In this document: positions 45,484 to 54,267 of the stretch, in pieces
Layout of the letters: each line of letters opens with the position of its first letter
Position numbering within the stretch: position 1 is the first letter of the stretch
DNA from: Pseudonocardiales bacterium
Lineage (GTDB): Bacteria; Actinomycetota; Actinomycetes; Mycobacteriales; Pseudonocardiaceae
Assembly (NCBI GenBank): GCA_019243635.1
Contig: JAFAUB010000152.1
Coordinates: forward strand, 1 to 64,000
Direction: 5' to 3'
DNA: 64,000 nt
The notes under the pieces: generated by a model
What the model saw: the letters and a program-made list of their open reading frames with translations, nothing else
What the model was told of the DNA's origin: nothing
Databases searched by the model: none
Made by a program: the position numbers and the translations under genes

Positions 45484-46448
45484 GCGACGCGGCAGGAGGG
45501 GGGGTGGCCGGTGAGGAAGGCTTGTAAGTCGGCTAGCACCAGCATGCCCATCGCGGTGCGGGTTTCTCGGGTTGCGCTGCCCAGGTGGGGTAGCAGGACG
45601 GCGTTGTCCAGCTCTCGCAGGTCCCGGGGGATCTCGGGTTCGTCCTCGTAGACGTCGAGCCCGGCGCCGGCGATCGTCCCGGATCGCAGTGCGGCGATCA
45701 GCGCCTGCTGGTCGACGACGTCGCCGCGGGCGCTGTTGACCAGGAACGCGGTGGGCTTCATCCGGGCCAGTGCCGCGGCGTCGATGAGGCGGGCGTTCTC
45801 GCCGCCGCCGGGCATGTGCAGCGACACGAAGTCGGCCAGCGCCAGTACCTCCTCGACGGTGTCGACCCGGCGGGCGCCGGGGATCCCGTGGTCGGGCTCG
45901 AAGTCGACCGGGTCGTGGAAGACCACCGGCATGCCGAAGCCGAAGTGCGCGCGACGGGCCACCGCCACCCCGATCCGGCCCATGCCCAGGATGCCCAGCG
46001 TCTTGCCGGTGACGTCGGCGCCCATCATGTGCGTCGGACGCCAGCCGGTCCAGCGCCCGGCGCGGACCTCGCGTTCCCCCTCGCCGGCCCGGCGGGCGAC
46101 CATCAGCAGCAGGGTCATCGTGGTGTCCGCGGTGGTGTCGGTGAGCACCCCCGGTGTGTTGGTGACGACGATGCCGGCCCTGGCCGCGGCCTCGATGTCG
46201 ATGTGGTCGTAGCCGACGCCGAAGTTGCCCAGGAACGTGGTCCGCAGCTCGCCGTCGAACAGCTCGGCGCCCAGCCGGTCGGACACGGTGGGCAGCACCA
46301 CGTCGGCCTGCTCCAACGCGGCGCGCAGCCCCTCGGGCCCGAGCGGGACGTCCTCCACGTTGAGCCGGACGTGCGGGAAGCGCCGCACCAGCTCCTCCTC
46401 GACCGGTGCCGGCCAGCGCCGGGTGACGACGATGACGGGTTCATCCAC
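45480..46448 (-). CDS. hprA: Hydroxypyruvate reductase / D-glycerate dehydrogenase
   Basis: A 322-residue D-2-hydroxyacid dehydrogenase. It reduces hydroxypyruvate, made by serine-glyoxylate aminotransferase, to D-glycerate with NAD(P)H. FGVGYDHIDIEAAARAGIVVTNTPGVLTDTTAD, then TLGILGMGRIGVAVARRA (GxGxxG) and VNSARGDVVDQQAL (Arg), then the His of LLPHLGSAT, are present. GTG 46448 overlaps the mtkB stop by 8 bases; the longer frame to 46661 is antiparallel noise inside mtkB. Cofactor preference is unclear. Glyoxylate reductase activity is an alternative, but the operon favours hydroxypyruvate. Confidence 0.88.
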   Translation of the reverse strand: MDEPVIVVTRRWPAPVEEELVRRFPHVRLNVEDVPLGPEGLRAALEQADVVLPTVSDRLGAELFDGELRTTFLGNFGVGYDHIDIEAAARAGIVVTNTPGVLTDTTADTTMTLLLMVARRAGEGEREVRAGRWTGWRPTHMMGADVTGKTLGILGMGRIGVAVARRAHFGFGMPVVFHDPVDFEPDHGIPGARRVDTVEEVLALADFVSLHMPGGGENARLIDAAALARMKPTAFLVNSARGDVVDQQALIAALRSGTIAGAGLDVYEDEPEIPRDLRELDNAVLLPHLGSATRETRTAMGMLVLADLQAFLTGHPPSCRVA

Positions 46449-47373
46449 GGCGGTCCTCCAGCAGCTCAGAGTCGCGCCGCGGCAGACCGTGCTCGGAGAG
46501 CACCCGCGCCACGGTCTCACCGATGCACGACGGGTTGGGTGCCATCGTGATGCCGGCGGCGGCCAGGAGCGCCGTCTTCTCCTGCGCGGACTCCCCGGCG
46601 GCGGACACGATCGCGCCGGCGTGGCCCATCCTGCGGCCCCTGGGGGCGGACAGCCCGGCAATGTAGGCGATCACCGGTTTGGTCATGTGATCGCGCACGT
46701 AGTCTGCGCCCTCGGCTTCCTGCGGGCCGCCGATCTCACCCACCATCACCACCGCGTCGGTGTCCGGGTCGGCTTCGAACAGTTCCAGATGGTCACGGAA
46801 CGACGTCCCGTTGACGGGGTCGCCGCCGATGCCGACCGAGGTGGACACCCCGATGCCCAGCGCCTTCATCTGGGACGCGGCCTCATAGCCCAGCGTGCCC
46901 GAGCGCCCGACCACCCCGACCCGTCCGGGTAGGTAGATGTGGCCTGGCATGATGCCCAGCAGCGCCCGTCCAGGTGAGATGGTGCCCGCGCAGTTGGGTC
47001 CGGTGAGCGTCATCCGCGCCTGGGCCTTGTAGCGCCGCATGTAGCGCTTGACCCGCATCATGTCCTGCATCGGAATGCCATCGGTGACGCACACGCAGAA
47101 CCGGACGCCCGCGTCGGCGGCCTCCATGATGGAGTCGGCGGCGAACGGGGGCGGCACGAACACGATCGAGGCGCTCGCCCCGGTCTGCGCCACGGCGTCT
47201 TTCACGGTGTTGAACACCGGGCGGTCCAGCACGAAGTCGCCGCCCTTACCCGGGGTGACACCGGCGACCACGTTGGTGCCGTAGTCGATCATCTCCTCGG
47301 TATGGAAGCGTCCGATGCGGCCGGTGATGCCCTGCACCACCACGGGAGTGTGCTCGTCGATCAGGATGGCCAT
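46441..47373 (-). CDS. mtkB: Malate-CoA ligase (malate thiokinase), alpha subunit
   Basis: A 310-residue succinyl-CoA-ligase-type alpha subunit. With MtkA it forms malyl-CoA from malate, CoA and [38 protein letters not shown] is the CoA-binding Rossmann start. [42 protein letters not shown] follows, then the phospho-His loop [20 protein letters not shown]. Wording such as MPGHIYLPG and VKRYMRRY is closer to Methylobacterium MtkB than to SucD. The start is 12 bases from the mtkA stop. Distinction from SucD rests on resemblance and operon context. Confidence 0.9.
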   Translation of the reverse strand: MAILIDEHTPVVVQGITGRIGRFHTEEMIDYGTNVVAGVTPGKGGDFVLDRPVFNTVKDAVAQTGASASIVFVPPPFAADSIMEAADAGVRFCVCVTDGIPMQDMMRVKRYMRRYKAQARMTLTGPNCAGTISPGRALLGIMPGHIYLPGRVGVVGRSGTLGYEAASQMKALGIGVSTSVGIGGDPVNGTSFRDHLELFEADPDTDAVVMVGEIGGPQEAEGADYVRDHMTKPVIAYIAGLSAPRGRRMGHAGAIVSAAGESAQEKTALLAAAGITMAPNPSCIGETVARVLSEHGLPRRDSELLEDRRG

Positions 47374-47384
47374 GATCCTCCCGG

Positions 47385-48563
47385 TTAGGCGCTGGCGCCG
47401 ACGGTGCCCACGACGGCGACGGCCTTGTAGGCCGCCTCGGCCAGAGTGTCCGCCGTGATGATGGGCAGTCCGGAGTCCCGCAGGAGCCGCCGGCCCTGCT
47501 CGACGTGGGTGCCGGCCAGCCGCACCACCACCGGGATCTTGACGTCGATCTCGGTGAACGCGGTCATGATGCCCTCCGCGACCCAGTCGCAGCGGTTGAC
47601 GCCCGCGAAGATATTGATCAACATCGCCTTGACGCCGGTGTCCCGCAGCACCGCGCGAAAGGCCTTGAGGACCCGCTGTGGCGACGCGCCACCGCCGATG
47701 TCCAGGAAGTTCGCCGGCTCCCCGCCCGCGATTTTGATCATGTCCATGGTCGCCATCGCCAGACCGGCACCGTTGATCATGCAGCCGATGTCGCCATCCA
47801 GGCCGACGTAGGCCAGCCCGCGGTCGGCCGCGTGGCTCTCCCTGGCGTCCTCCTGGCTGCGGTCGCGCAGCTCGGAGATGTCGAGGTGGCGAAACAGCGC
47901 GTTGTCGTCGAAGGACATCTTGGCGTCCAGCGCGACGATGCCGCCCGTGCCCGTCACGACCAGCGGATTGATCTCCAGCAGAGTGGCGTCCAGGTCCCGG
48001 AAAGCCCGGTACGCGCGTCGGAAGATCCTGCCGGCCTCGGCGATCTGCGCCGGTTGCAGGTCCAGCGCGAACGCGATCTCCCGTGCTTGGAACTCCAGGA
48101 ACCCCGCAGCGGGGTCGATCGTCGTGCGCATCAGGGCCTCGGGCTTGGCGGCCGCCAGCTCCTCGATCTCCACGCCGCCCTCGGCCGAGGCGATGATCAC
48201 CACTCGCTCGATGCGGCGGTCCAGCACGATACTGAAGTACAGCTCGCGGGCGATGTCGATGGCCTCCTCGACGTACACCCGGTAGATCAGCCTGCCGCGC
48301 GGCCCGGACTGTCTGGTGACCAGCCGCCGGCCGAACATGCCGTTCGCGGCTTCTTGCACCGCATAGTCGGAGTGACACAGCCGCACCCCGCCGGCCGCAC
48401 CGCGGCCACCGGTGTGGACCTGGGCCTTGACCACCCAGGCTGACCCGCCGATCTCGGTGCACCGGTAGGACGCCTGCTCGGGGCTGTAGGCCAGACCACC
48501 GCAGGGGACGGGGACCCCGAAGCGGGCCAGTATCTCCTTCGCCTGATACTCGTGGATGTCCAT
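47385..48563 (-). CDS. mtkA: Malate-CoA ligase (malate thiokinase), beta subunit
   Basis: A 392-residue ATP-grasp subunit. [20 protein letters not shown] begins at ATG 48563. Family blocks are [20 protein letters not shown] (ATP site), [31 protein letters not shown], and [32 protein letters not shown] with the CoA/phosphate site. The last blocks ([33 protein letters not shown]) follow MtkA of methylotrophs almost residue for residue. It lies 10 bases after mcl and 12 before mtkB. Confidence 0.92.
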   Translation of the reverse strand: MDIHEYQAKEILARFGVPVPCGGLAYSPEQASYRCTEIGGSAWVVKAQVHTGGRGAAGGVRLCHSDYAVQEAANGMFGRRLVTRQSGPRGRLIYRVYVEEAIDIARELYFSIVLDRRIERVVIIASAEGGVEIEELAAAKPEALMRTTIDPAAGFLEFQAREIAFALDLQPAQIAEAGRIFRRAYRAFRDLDATLLEINPLVVTGTGGIVALDAKMSFDDNALFRHLDISELRDRSQEDARESHAADRGLAYVGLDGDIGCMINGAGLAMATMDMIKIAGGEPANFLDIGGGASPQRVLKAFRAVLRDTGVKAMLINIFAGVNRCDWVAEGIMTAFTEIDVKIPVVVRLAGTHVEQGRRLLRDSGLPIITADTLAEAAYKAVAVVGTVGASA

Positions 48564-48573
48564 GGCCGCCCCG

Positions 48574-49557
48574 CTAGCCCGCATTCACCGACTGGGCCCG
48601 GCTGGTGGCCCCCTCGGTGGATGCGGCCCGGATCGCCTGGTCCAACTCGATCACGGTCTGGGCCATCCGCGCCGAGGCTGCGTCGATCATCTTGCCGTCC
48701 ACCGCCGCAGCGCCCTTGCCCTGCGCCGCGGCCTCGGTCAGCGCCTCGACGATGCGCCGCGCTCGGTCGACCTCAGCCTGCGGTGGGCTGAACACCTCGT
48801 TGGCCAGCTCAACCTGGCTGGGATGGATCGCCCATTTACCCTCAGCGCCCAGTGCCGCCGCTCGCCGGGCACCGGCGCGGTAGCCCTCGGGGTCGGAGAA
48901 GTCGCCGAACGGGCCGTCGATCGGGCGTAGCCCGTAGGCCCGGCAGGCCACGATCATCCGCGACAGCGCGAAATGCCACTGGTCACCGGGGTAGTCCGGG
49001 TTCAGGCCCCCGATACTCACCGTGCGGGCCCGGTTACTCGCGGCGTAGTCGGCCACCCCGAAGTGCAGCGCCTCCAACCGGCCGGGACTGCTCGCGATGG
49101 CCTCCACGTTCGCCATCCCCAGAGCGGTCTCGACCAGCGCCTCGATACCGACCTTGTTCGGGTAGCCTTTGCCCTGCTCCACCTGGTTGATGAGCGTCTC
49201 CACGCAGTACAGGTCCGCGGGCACCCCTACCTTGGGCACCAGGATGGTGTGCACCCGCTCCCCCGCCTGCTCCATCACGTCGATGACGTCGCGATACATG
49301 TAGTGGGTGTCCAGCCCGTTGATCCGCACCGACACCGTCTTGCCCCTGGCTGCCCAGTCGATGTCGCGCAGCGCCTCGATGACGTTGCGGCGGGCCCGCT
49401 CCTTGTCAGCGGGGGCTACCGCGTCCTCCAGATCGAGAAACACGACATCGGCCGCGCTGCTCGCGGCCTTGTCGATGAAGCTGGTGTTCGATCCCGGCAC
49501 CGCGAGCTCACTACGGTGCAACCGCGGCTGACGTATCGGGTGAAAGGTGTGGCTCAA
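48574..49557 (-). CDS. mcl: Malyl-CoA lyase
   Basis: A 327-residue CitE-like lyase that splits malyl-CoA to glyoxylate and acetyl-CoA. [22 protein letters not shown] is the opening. [19 protein letters not shown] carries the metal-binding Glu-Asp; [29 protein letters not shown] and [16 protein letters not shown] follow, with [12 protein letters not shown] and [15 protein letters not shown] near the end. The start is TTG 49557, overlapping the sgaA TGA and preceded at good spacing by AAGGAGGAGC. A longer frame to 50214 is antisense-type noise within sgaA. The ribosome-binding site is folded into a hairpin. Confidence 0.93.
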   Translation of the reverse strand: MSHTFHPIRQPRLHRSELAVPGSNTSFIDKAASSAADVVFLDLEDAVAPADKERARRNVIEALRDIDWAARGKTVSVRINGLDTHYMYRDVIDVMEQAGERVHTILVPKVGVPADLYCVETLINQVEQGKGYPNKVGIEALVETALGMANVEAIASSPGRLEALHFGVADYAASNRARTVSIGGLNPDYPGDQWHFALSRMIVACRAYGLRPIDGPFGDFSDPEGYRAGARRAAALGAEGKWAIHPSQVELANEVFSPPQAEVDRARRIVEALTEAAAQGKGAAAVDGKMIDAASARMAQTVIELDQAIRAASTEGATSRAQSVNAG

Positions 49558-50771
49558 CGGGCTCCTCCTTCGGAGGAGCCCGGGTCGGCCTCCAGCGCGG
49601 CGGTCGCACCGCGGTAGTAGTCCTGGGCCGCCGCGACACCGGCTCCCAGCTCCACCTTGGCCCCGGCGTCGGCCAGTGACATCTCGGCGCTGGCCAGCGC
49701 GGCAAGGCACATCACCTCGTTGAGGTCGCCGAGGTGGCCGATCCGGAACACCGTGCCCGCCACCTTGGACAGGCCGCCACCGAACGACGAGCGGTAGCGG
49801 TGGAAGCCGATCCGGCAGACCTCCGCGGCGTCCACGCCCTCCGGGGTGCGGATCGCCGTGACGGTGTCGGAGTACCACTGCGGATCCAGCGCACACAGCG
49901 ACAGGCCCAACGCGCCCACCCCGCGACGGACCCCCTCGGCGAGCCGGTGGTGGCGCTGGAACACCCGCAGCAGGCCTTCGTCGAACAGCAGGTCCAGCGA
50001 GCACCGCAGGCCGTGCAGCATCGGTGTGGGCGGGGTGTAGGGAAAGTAGCCGAGGTCGTTGGTCCTGAGCATGTCCTCGAAGCTGAAGTAGCAGCGCGGC
50101 ATCGTCGAGGACTTGTGCGCCTCCAACGCCTTGGCGCTGACCCCGAGCATGGACATCCCAGGGGGCAGCATCAAACCCTTCTGCGAGCCGGTCACCGCCA
50201 GGTCGACGCCCCACGCCTGCTGCTCGAACGGGATCGAGCCCAGTGAGGACACCGCGTCGACGAACAGCAGCGCGTCCGAGCCGGCCGCGTCCATCACCCG
50301 CCGGACACCGGCGATGTCGGAGGTCACCCCCGTGGCCGTCTCGTTGTGGCAGGCGAAGACACCCTTGATGGTCTTGTCCTCGGCGAGGTGACGAGCGTAG
50401 TCCTCCAGCGGGACGCCCTCACCCCACTCCCGGTCGACACAGATCACGTCGAGACCCAGCCGCTGCGCCATACTGGCCCAGAGCTGGGAGAACTGACCGA
50501 AACGCGACATCAGCACCCGGTCGCCCCGGTTGAGGGTGTTGCTGATCGCCGCCTCCCACGCCCCGGTACCGGAGGACGGGTACATGAAGACCCGGCCGGT
50601 CTCGTTGGCGAAGACCTTCTTCAGGTCGGCGAACAGCGGCAGCGTCAGCTCGGGGAAGTCCGGTGCCCGGTGGTCCTGCATCGGGACGTTCATCGCGCGG
50701 CGCACCGCGTCCGGGACGTTGGTCGGACCGGGGATGAACAGGTGCATGGGTCCGTTCGGCATGGTCGTCAC
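49554..50771 (-). CDS. sgaA: Serine-glyoxylate aminotransferase
   Basis: A 405-residue PLP enzyme of fold type I. It transfers the amino group of serine to glyoxylate, giving hydroxypyruvate and glycine, the central amino-transfer of the serine cycle. [77 protein letters not shown] and the PLP-Lys in [13 protein letters not shown] are present. GTG 50771 overlaps the glyA TGA (GTGA); ATG 50762 is an alternative. Alanine-glyoxylate activity is possible, but the neighbours favour serine. Confidence 0.92.
   Translation of the reverse strand: MTTMPNGPMHLFIPGPTNVPDAVRRAMNVPMQDHRAPDFPELTLPLFADLKKVFANETGRVFMYPSSGTGAWEAAISNTLNRGDRVLMSRFGQFSQLWASMAQRLGLDVICVDREWGEGVPLEDYARHLAEDKTIKGVFACHNETATGVTSDIAGVRRVMDAAGSDALLFVDAVSSLGSIPFEQQAWGVDLAVTGSQKGLMLPPGMSMLGVSAKALEAHKSSTMPRCYFSFEDMLRTNDLGYFPYTPPTPMLHGLRCSLDLLFDEGLLRVFQRHHRLAEGVRRGVGALGLSLCALDPQWYSDTVTAIRTPEGVDAAEVCRIGFHRYRSSFGGGLSKVAGTVFRIGHLGDLNEVMCLAALASAEMSLADAGAKVELGAGVAAAQDYYRGATAALEADPGSSEGGAR
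49559..49581 (-). promoter_or_regulatory. Hairpin sequestering the mcl ribosome-binding site
   Basis: On the minus strand GGGCTCCTCC pairs perfectly with GGAGGAGCCC around a GAA loop. The second arm contains the GGAGG of mcl, and both arms lie in the last sgaA codons. A ribosome finishing sgaA would melt it, so mcl translation should depend on sgaA translation. Confidence 0.7.
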
Positions 50772-52087
50772 CGCCCTTCGAGGCTGGGTGCTTGGGGGCC
50801 GGGTGCTTGGGGGTGGGGCGCGAGCTGTGGGTACAACGGGTAGCGCGTGGTGAGCACCCGGGTGCGCTCGCGCAGGGACGCTCGCGCGGCCTCGTCCGGA
50901 TCTCCGGTGAGCGCGTTGGAAATGATCTTGCCGATCTCGCGGAAGTCGTCCTCCCGCAGGCCCCGGGTGGCCAGTGGGGATGCCCCGATCCGCAGGCCGG
51001 ACGCGACGGCCGGCGGTCGGGGGTCGAAGGGCACCGCGTTGCGGTTGACGGTGATCCCGATCTCGGCGAGCCGGTCCTCGGCCTGCCGCCCGTTCAGCGG
51101 GGACTCCCGCAGGTCGGCGAGCACCAGGTGGGTGTCGGTGCCGCCGGTGAGCACGGTGAGCCCGCCGCCGAGCATCTCCTCGGCGAGCGCCCGGGCGCCG
51201 GCGCGGGTGCGCCGCTGACGCTCCCGGAACGCCGGCGACGCGGCGATCTTCAGCGCCACCGCCTTGGCCGCGATCACATGCATCAGTGGGCCGCCCTGCC
51301 AGCCCGGGAACGTCCGCGAATTGATCTTCTTCGCGAACTCCTCCCTGCAGAGGATCATCCCGCTGCGCGGCCCGCCCAGCGTCTTGTGGATCGTCGTGCT
51401 GACGACGTCGGCGTAGGGCACCGGGTTGGGATGCTCACCGGCGGCGACCAGACCGGCGAAGTGCGCCATGTCGACGACCAGGTAGGCGCCCACCTCGTCG
51501 GCGATCTCGCGGAAGCGGGCGAAGTCCAGCTGCCGGGGGTAGGCCGACCAGCCGGCGAGGATCATCTTCGGCCGGTGCTCCTTCGCCAGCCGGGCGAGCT
51601 CGTCCATGTCCACCAGCGAGGTCTCCCGGTCCACCCCGTAGGGCACCACGTTGTAGTGCAGCCCCGAGAAGTTGAGCCGCATGCCGTGGGTGAGGTGCCC
51701 GCCATGGTCGAGCTTCATCCCCAGGAACGTGTCACCGTGCTCCATCAGCGCGCTGTAGACGATGGCGTTGGCCGAGGCGCCGCTGTGGGGCTGCACGTTG
51801 GCGTGCTCGGCTCCGAACAGCTCCTTGGCGCGGTCGATGGCCAGCTGCTCAGCCACGTCGACGTACTCGCACCCGCCGTAGTACCGCCGGCCCGGGTAGC
51901 CCTCCGCGTACTTGTTGGTGAGTACCGAGCCCTGGCAGTCCAGGACAGCCTGCGGCACGAAGTTCTCCGAGGCGATCATCTCCAGGGTGTGCTCCTGGCG
52001 GGCGAGCTCGCCCGCGAGCACCTCGGCGATCTCAGGGTCGACCTCGGCGACCGGCATGGTGAAGAAGTCGGCGGGCAGAGCACTCAT
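50768..52087 (-). CDS. glyA: Serine hydroxymethyltransferase, first gene of the serine-cycle operon
   Basis: A 439-residue PLP enzyme. It adds the one-carbon unit of methylene-tetrahydrofolate to glycine to make serine, the entry step of the cycle. ATG 52087 ([17 protein letters not shown]) fits the family; upstream codons do not. [97 protein letters not shown] with the PLP-Lys, and [19 protein letters not shown] are family blocks. Being inside this operon, it is probably a dedicated copy beside a housekeeping glyA elsewhere. Confidence 0.93.
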   Translation of the reverse strand: MSALPADFFTMPVAEVDPEIAEVLAGELARQEHTLEMIASENFVPQAVLDCQGSVLTNKYAEGYPGRRYYGGCEYVDVAEQLAIDRAKELFGAEHANVQPHSGASANAIVYSALMEHGDTFLGMKLDHGGHLTHGMRLNFSGLHYNVVPYGVDRETSLVDMDELARLAKEHRPKMILAGWSAYPRQLDFARFREIADEVGAYLVVDMAHFAGLVAAGEHPNPVPYADVVSTTIHKTLGGPRSGMILCREEFAKKINSRTFPGWQGGPLMHVIAAKAVALKIAASPAFRERQRRTRAGARALAEEMLGGGLTVLTGGTDTHLVLADLRESPLNGRQAEDRLAEIGITVNRNAVPFDPRPPAVASGLRIGASPLATRGLREDDFREIGKIISNALTGDPDEAARASLRERTRVLTTRYPLYPQLAPHPQAPGPQAPSLEGR

Positions 52088-52412
52088 TGGCGAATCCTCG
52101 GCTCGTAGGGCTGTGACCTCGTAGGGCTGTGACTCTGGTGGGACGGGGACCGTGTCGATGGAGAACCCACCACCGCCGAGGCTGGCGAACCCGTGATCGG
52201 CGAACCCCCTCCCCGGGCAGCATATCGACGGGGCACCCGGACAGACAGCCCTCCTCGTGAACGCTCCCGGGCCCACGCCTGCTCACCACCGGGCCTCGCG
52301 ACATCCACGAACCGGCGCGACGGTCGCAGCCACGCGGATCGCCGCGAGGACCATGCGTACCGCCTCGGACGTTCGTCCTGATCTGACGCCATCCTGATCT
52401 GACTCGGCCAGT
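52088..52412. other. Upstream region of the serine-cycle operon
   Basis: No gene. It contains a 16-base direct repeat close to CTCGTAGGGCTGTGAC (52099-52131). On the minus strand the leader of the operon crosses this repeat, so it is a candidate regulatory element. No clear -10/-35 pair was identified. Confidence 0.4.
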
Positions 52413-53279
52413 CTAGGGTGGGAGGCATGACGACAGCACGGCCCGGGTGAGATCCTCGTCGAAGTAGGGGAGCATACTTGTGAAGTCGGGACAGGAGTTC
52501 ACCTCGAGTATGAGCGGACCATGCGCCGTCCGCAGAATGTCGATTCCGGCATGGCCGAGCCCGAGGGCGCGAGCCGCTTCTTCGGCCAACTCGCGCTCGT
52601 TCGGTGTCAAGTCGACGGGATGCTGTGTCGCCCCGCCCGCGATATTGCTTCGCCACTCGTTCCCGGCGGCTGTCCGTAGAGTCGCCGCCAGCAGATGCCC
52701 ACCCGTTACCACAGCTCTGATGCTTTGCCCGTAGAATTCCGTAACCTCCGGCTGTAGGATGAGAGCGCCCGGCCCCTCGGACTCAAGTTCGTGGAAGGCC
52801 CGAGGCAGAAAAGCGGCATGCTCAGCGCGACGAACCCATCGGCCCTGTGCGCCGTGGGTGCGTTTTATGACCACCGGGTACCGGATCTCTCCCGCCACAG
52901 AGAGCGCACGTTCCAGGTCGAGGGAACAGATAGCGCTCGGTACCTGAGGAAGTGAGGCGTGCGACAACCGTACCGCTGTGGCCGCCTTGTCGTCCGCTGT
53001 CAGCACACCGTCGACGGGGTTCTGCGTGTACGCTCGCCGAGAGAGCACACGGAAGGCGTGTACCGCCGCTGGGTACCCGAAAAAAAGATAAGGGGCAAGG
53101 CTGGTGACGTCAATGGCGCCCGCCGTATCGCGGACCGCCGCTTCTCCGTTCAAGCTGATGTCGACGGTGAGCGTCGGGAGGTCGATAACCCGGACAGGAA
53201 TGCCGAGTTCGGCGGCCGCCGCAACAAGCCGAGTAGGCACGTTCGCGGCATACGGGTTGCGCGCGATGCCAAGCGTCAT
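52413..53279 (-). CDS. RimK-like ATP-grasp ligase 2
   Basis: A 288-residue ATP-grasp protein with ATG 53279 overlapping the stop of the upstream ligase (ATGA). The fold shows in RYPVVIKRTHGAQGRWVRRA (phosphate loop), LILQPEVTEFYGQSIRAVVTG and the metal-binding PLILEVNSCPDFTSM (EVN). This resembles RimK/LysX-type enzymes, which join an amino acid through an amide bond to a carboxylate acceptor. The substrate is not predictable. Pairing with a second ligase and a divergent possible amidohydrolase suggests a dedicated small pathway. A role in pterin cofactor glutamylation for C1 metabolism is possible but unproven. Confidence 0.75.
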   Translation of the reverse strand: MTLGIARNPYAANVPTRLVAAAAELGIPVRVIDLPTLTVDISLNGEAAVRDTAGAIDVTSLAPYLFFGYPAAVHAFRVLSRRAYTQNPVDGVLTADDKAATAVRLSHASLPQVPSAICSLDLERALSVAGEIRYPVVIKRTHGAQGRWVRRAEHAAFLPRAFHELESEGPGALILQPEVTEFYGQSIRAVVTGGHLLAATLRTAAGNEWRSNIAGGATQHPVDLTPNERELAEEAARALGLGHAGIDILRTAHGPLILEVNSCPDFTSMLPYFDEDLTRAVLSSCLPP

Positions 53280-54223
53280 GTGGCAGTGCCTCCCAATCGG
53301 CCTCCCAATCGGCCTCCCAATCGGTCTCCGAGCCGGCGTGTCATGGCGAGTTGGAGTATAGCGCCCGCGACGTCTTCGCCGGTCGCGGCAGAAATACCGG
53401 CGAAGCCGGCCCATGCGTCAACCTCCAGGACCCGAACGGTTCCGTCGTCGTCCTCGATCAGGTCCACGCCTCCATAGTCGAGTCGGCAGGCTTCCAATGC
53501 CGCCACCGCGGTGGATGCCGCCGGGTGATCCAGCGAAAGCCGGGTAGGGGTTGCGCCAAGCGCGAGGTTGGCCCTGACCTCGCCGGAGGCCGCTTGGCGC
53601 TGCATTAATGCCACACAAGCACCACTCACCACGAAGGCACGCAGGTCGCGCCCGCCTCCCCCAACCAGAGGCTGGGCAACGTAGTGCTCCCTCGCGAGCG
53701 ACAAAGGAGACCGTTGCCCACAGCCGCCCTCCCAGGCCGTCAAGAGCTCACCCGCCGACCCGAAAGCGCGGATTCCCTCACCCCGAACCCCGTGAGCCGG
53801 CTTCAGAATCACGCCTCGATGATCCGCAAGAGGCTGCATGGCCTCTTCGCTCGGTTCGACGAAAGCGATCGTGTGGACGATCGGCACCTGGGCGCGGTGC
53901 AACGCGAGATAAGTCAACAACTTGTCTCGCGAACGGTATGCGGCGTCTGGTTCGTTCAGGACGACGGTCCCTTCGGATGCCCACAACTTCAATGCGGGAG
54001 CCACGATTCCTTGAAATGCCGCGACCGTACGGTGCAGGACGACTCCCGGTCGTACCGGCTTGCCGTCATAACAGCCCGAGATCTCCCCGTCCATGCAGTG
54101 AACCTGAAGCCGGTGGGGTTCCCAGGTTGCGAGCCGGATACCACAGCTCCGCGCGGCTTCGCATAACAACCACCAGTTAGAACGTCGCACACTGGGATAG
54201 TGCAGCACCACGATGTCCTCCAT
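53276..54223 (-). CDS. RimK-like ATP-grasp ligase 1
   Basis: A 315-residue ATP-grasp protein, ATG 54223. DIVVLHYPSVRRSNWWLLCEAAR is the N-terminal domain. GVILKPAHGVRGEGIRAF is the nucleotide-binding lid, RDLRAFVVSGACVALMQR follows, and TVRVLEVDAWAGFAGI is the metal site, with Asp where most members have Asn. The C-terminus is a short repeat, GRLG three times, from a 12-bp tandem repeat (53289-53324). It is coupled to ligase 2 and divergent from the gene at 54268 with 44 bases between starts. The substrate is unknown. Confidence 0.75.
   Translation of the reverse strand: MEDIVVLHYPSVRRSNWWLLCEAARSCGIRLATWEPHRLQVHCMDGEISGCYDGKPVRPGVVLHRTVAAFQGIVAPALKLWASEGTVVLNEPDAAYRSRDKLLTYLALHRAQVPIVHTIAFVEPSEEAMQPLADHRGVILKPAHGVRGEGIRAFGSAGELLTAWEGGCGQRSPLSLAREHYVAQPLVGGGGRDLRAFVVSGACVALMQRQAASGEVRANLALGATPTRLSLDHPAASTAVAALEACRLDYGGVDLIEDDDGTVRVLEVDAWAGFAGISAATGEDVAGAILQLAMTRRLGDRLGGRLGGRLGGTAT
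53289..53324. repeat. 12-bp tandem repeat, three copies, in ligase 1
   Basis: CCTCCCAATCGG occurs three times head to tail, with a degenerate fourth copy. It is in frame and encodes the C-terminal GRLG repeats of ligase 1, ending 9 bases before the ligase 2 start. Slippage would change the tail length without breaking the frame. Confidence 0.85.
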
Positions 54224-54231
54224 CGTGCGGA

Positions 54232-54260
54232 TTGTACATGCCCTAAGCTGCCGGTACGAT
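54232..54260 (+). promoter_or_regulatory. Sigma-70-like promoter giving a leaderless transcript
   Basis: TTGTAC (54232-54237) and TACGAT (54255-54260) are spaced by 17 bases. The expected transcript start (about 54267) coincides with the ATG at 54268, and no ribosome-binding site precedes that ATG. Confidence 0.65.
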
Positions 54261-54267
54261 AGCGCTC

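Noticed and set aside
47373-47385. mtkA/mtkB as ordinary succinyl-CoA synthetase
   Set aside because: The fold is shared, but the blocks around [18 protein letters not shown] and MPGHIYLPG and the neighbours mcl, sgaA and hprA favour malate thiokinase; only an enzyme test can settle it.
46441-48462. A 673-residue version of MtkB
   Set aside because: The upstream part is the wrong frame of mtkA; ATG 47373 begins at the conserved N-terminus.
48574-50214. A 546-residue version of the malyl-CoA lyase
   Set aside because: The first about 220 residues overlap sgaA out of frame and look like noise; the TTG at 49557 with AAGGAGGAGC gives the normal family length.
50792-52108. A 438-codon plus-strand frame opposite glyA
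   Set aside because: It is an antisense shadow of a strongly conserved SHMT gene.
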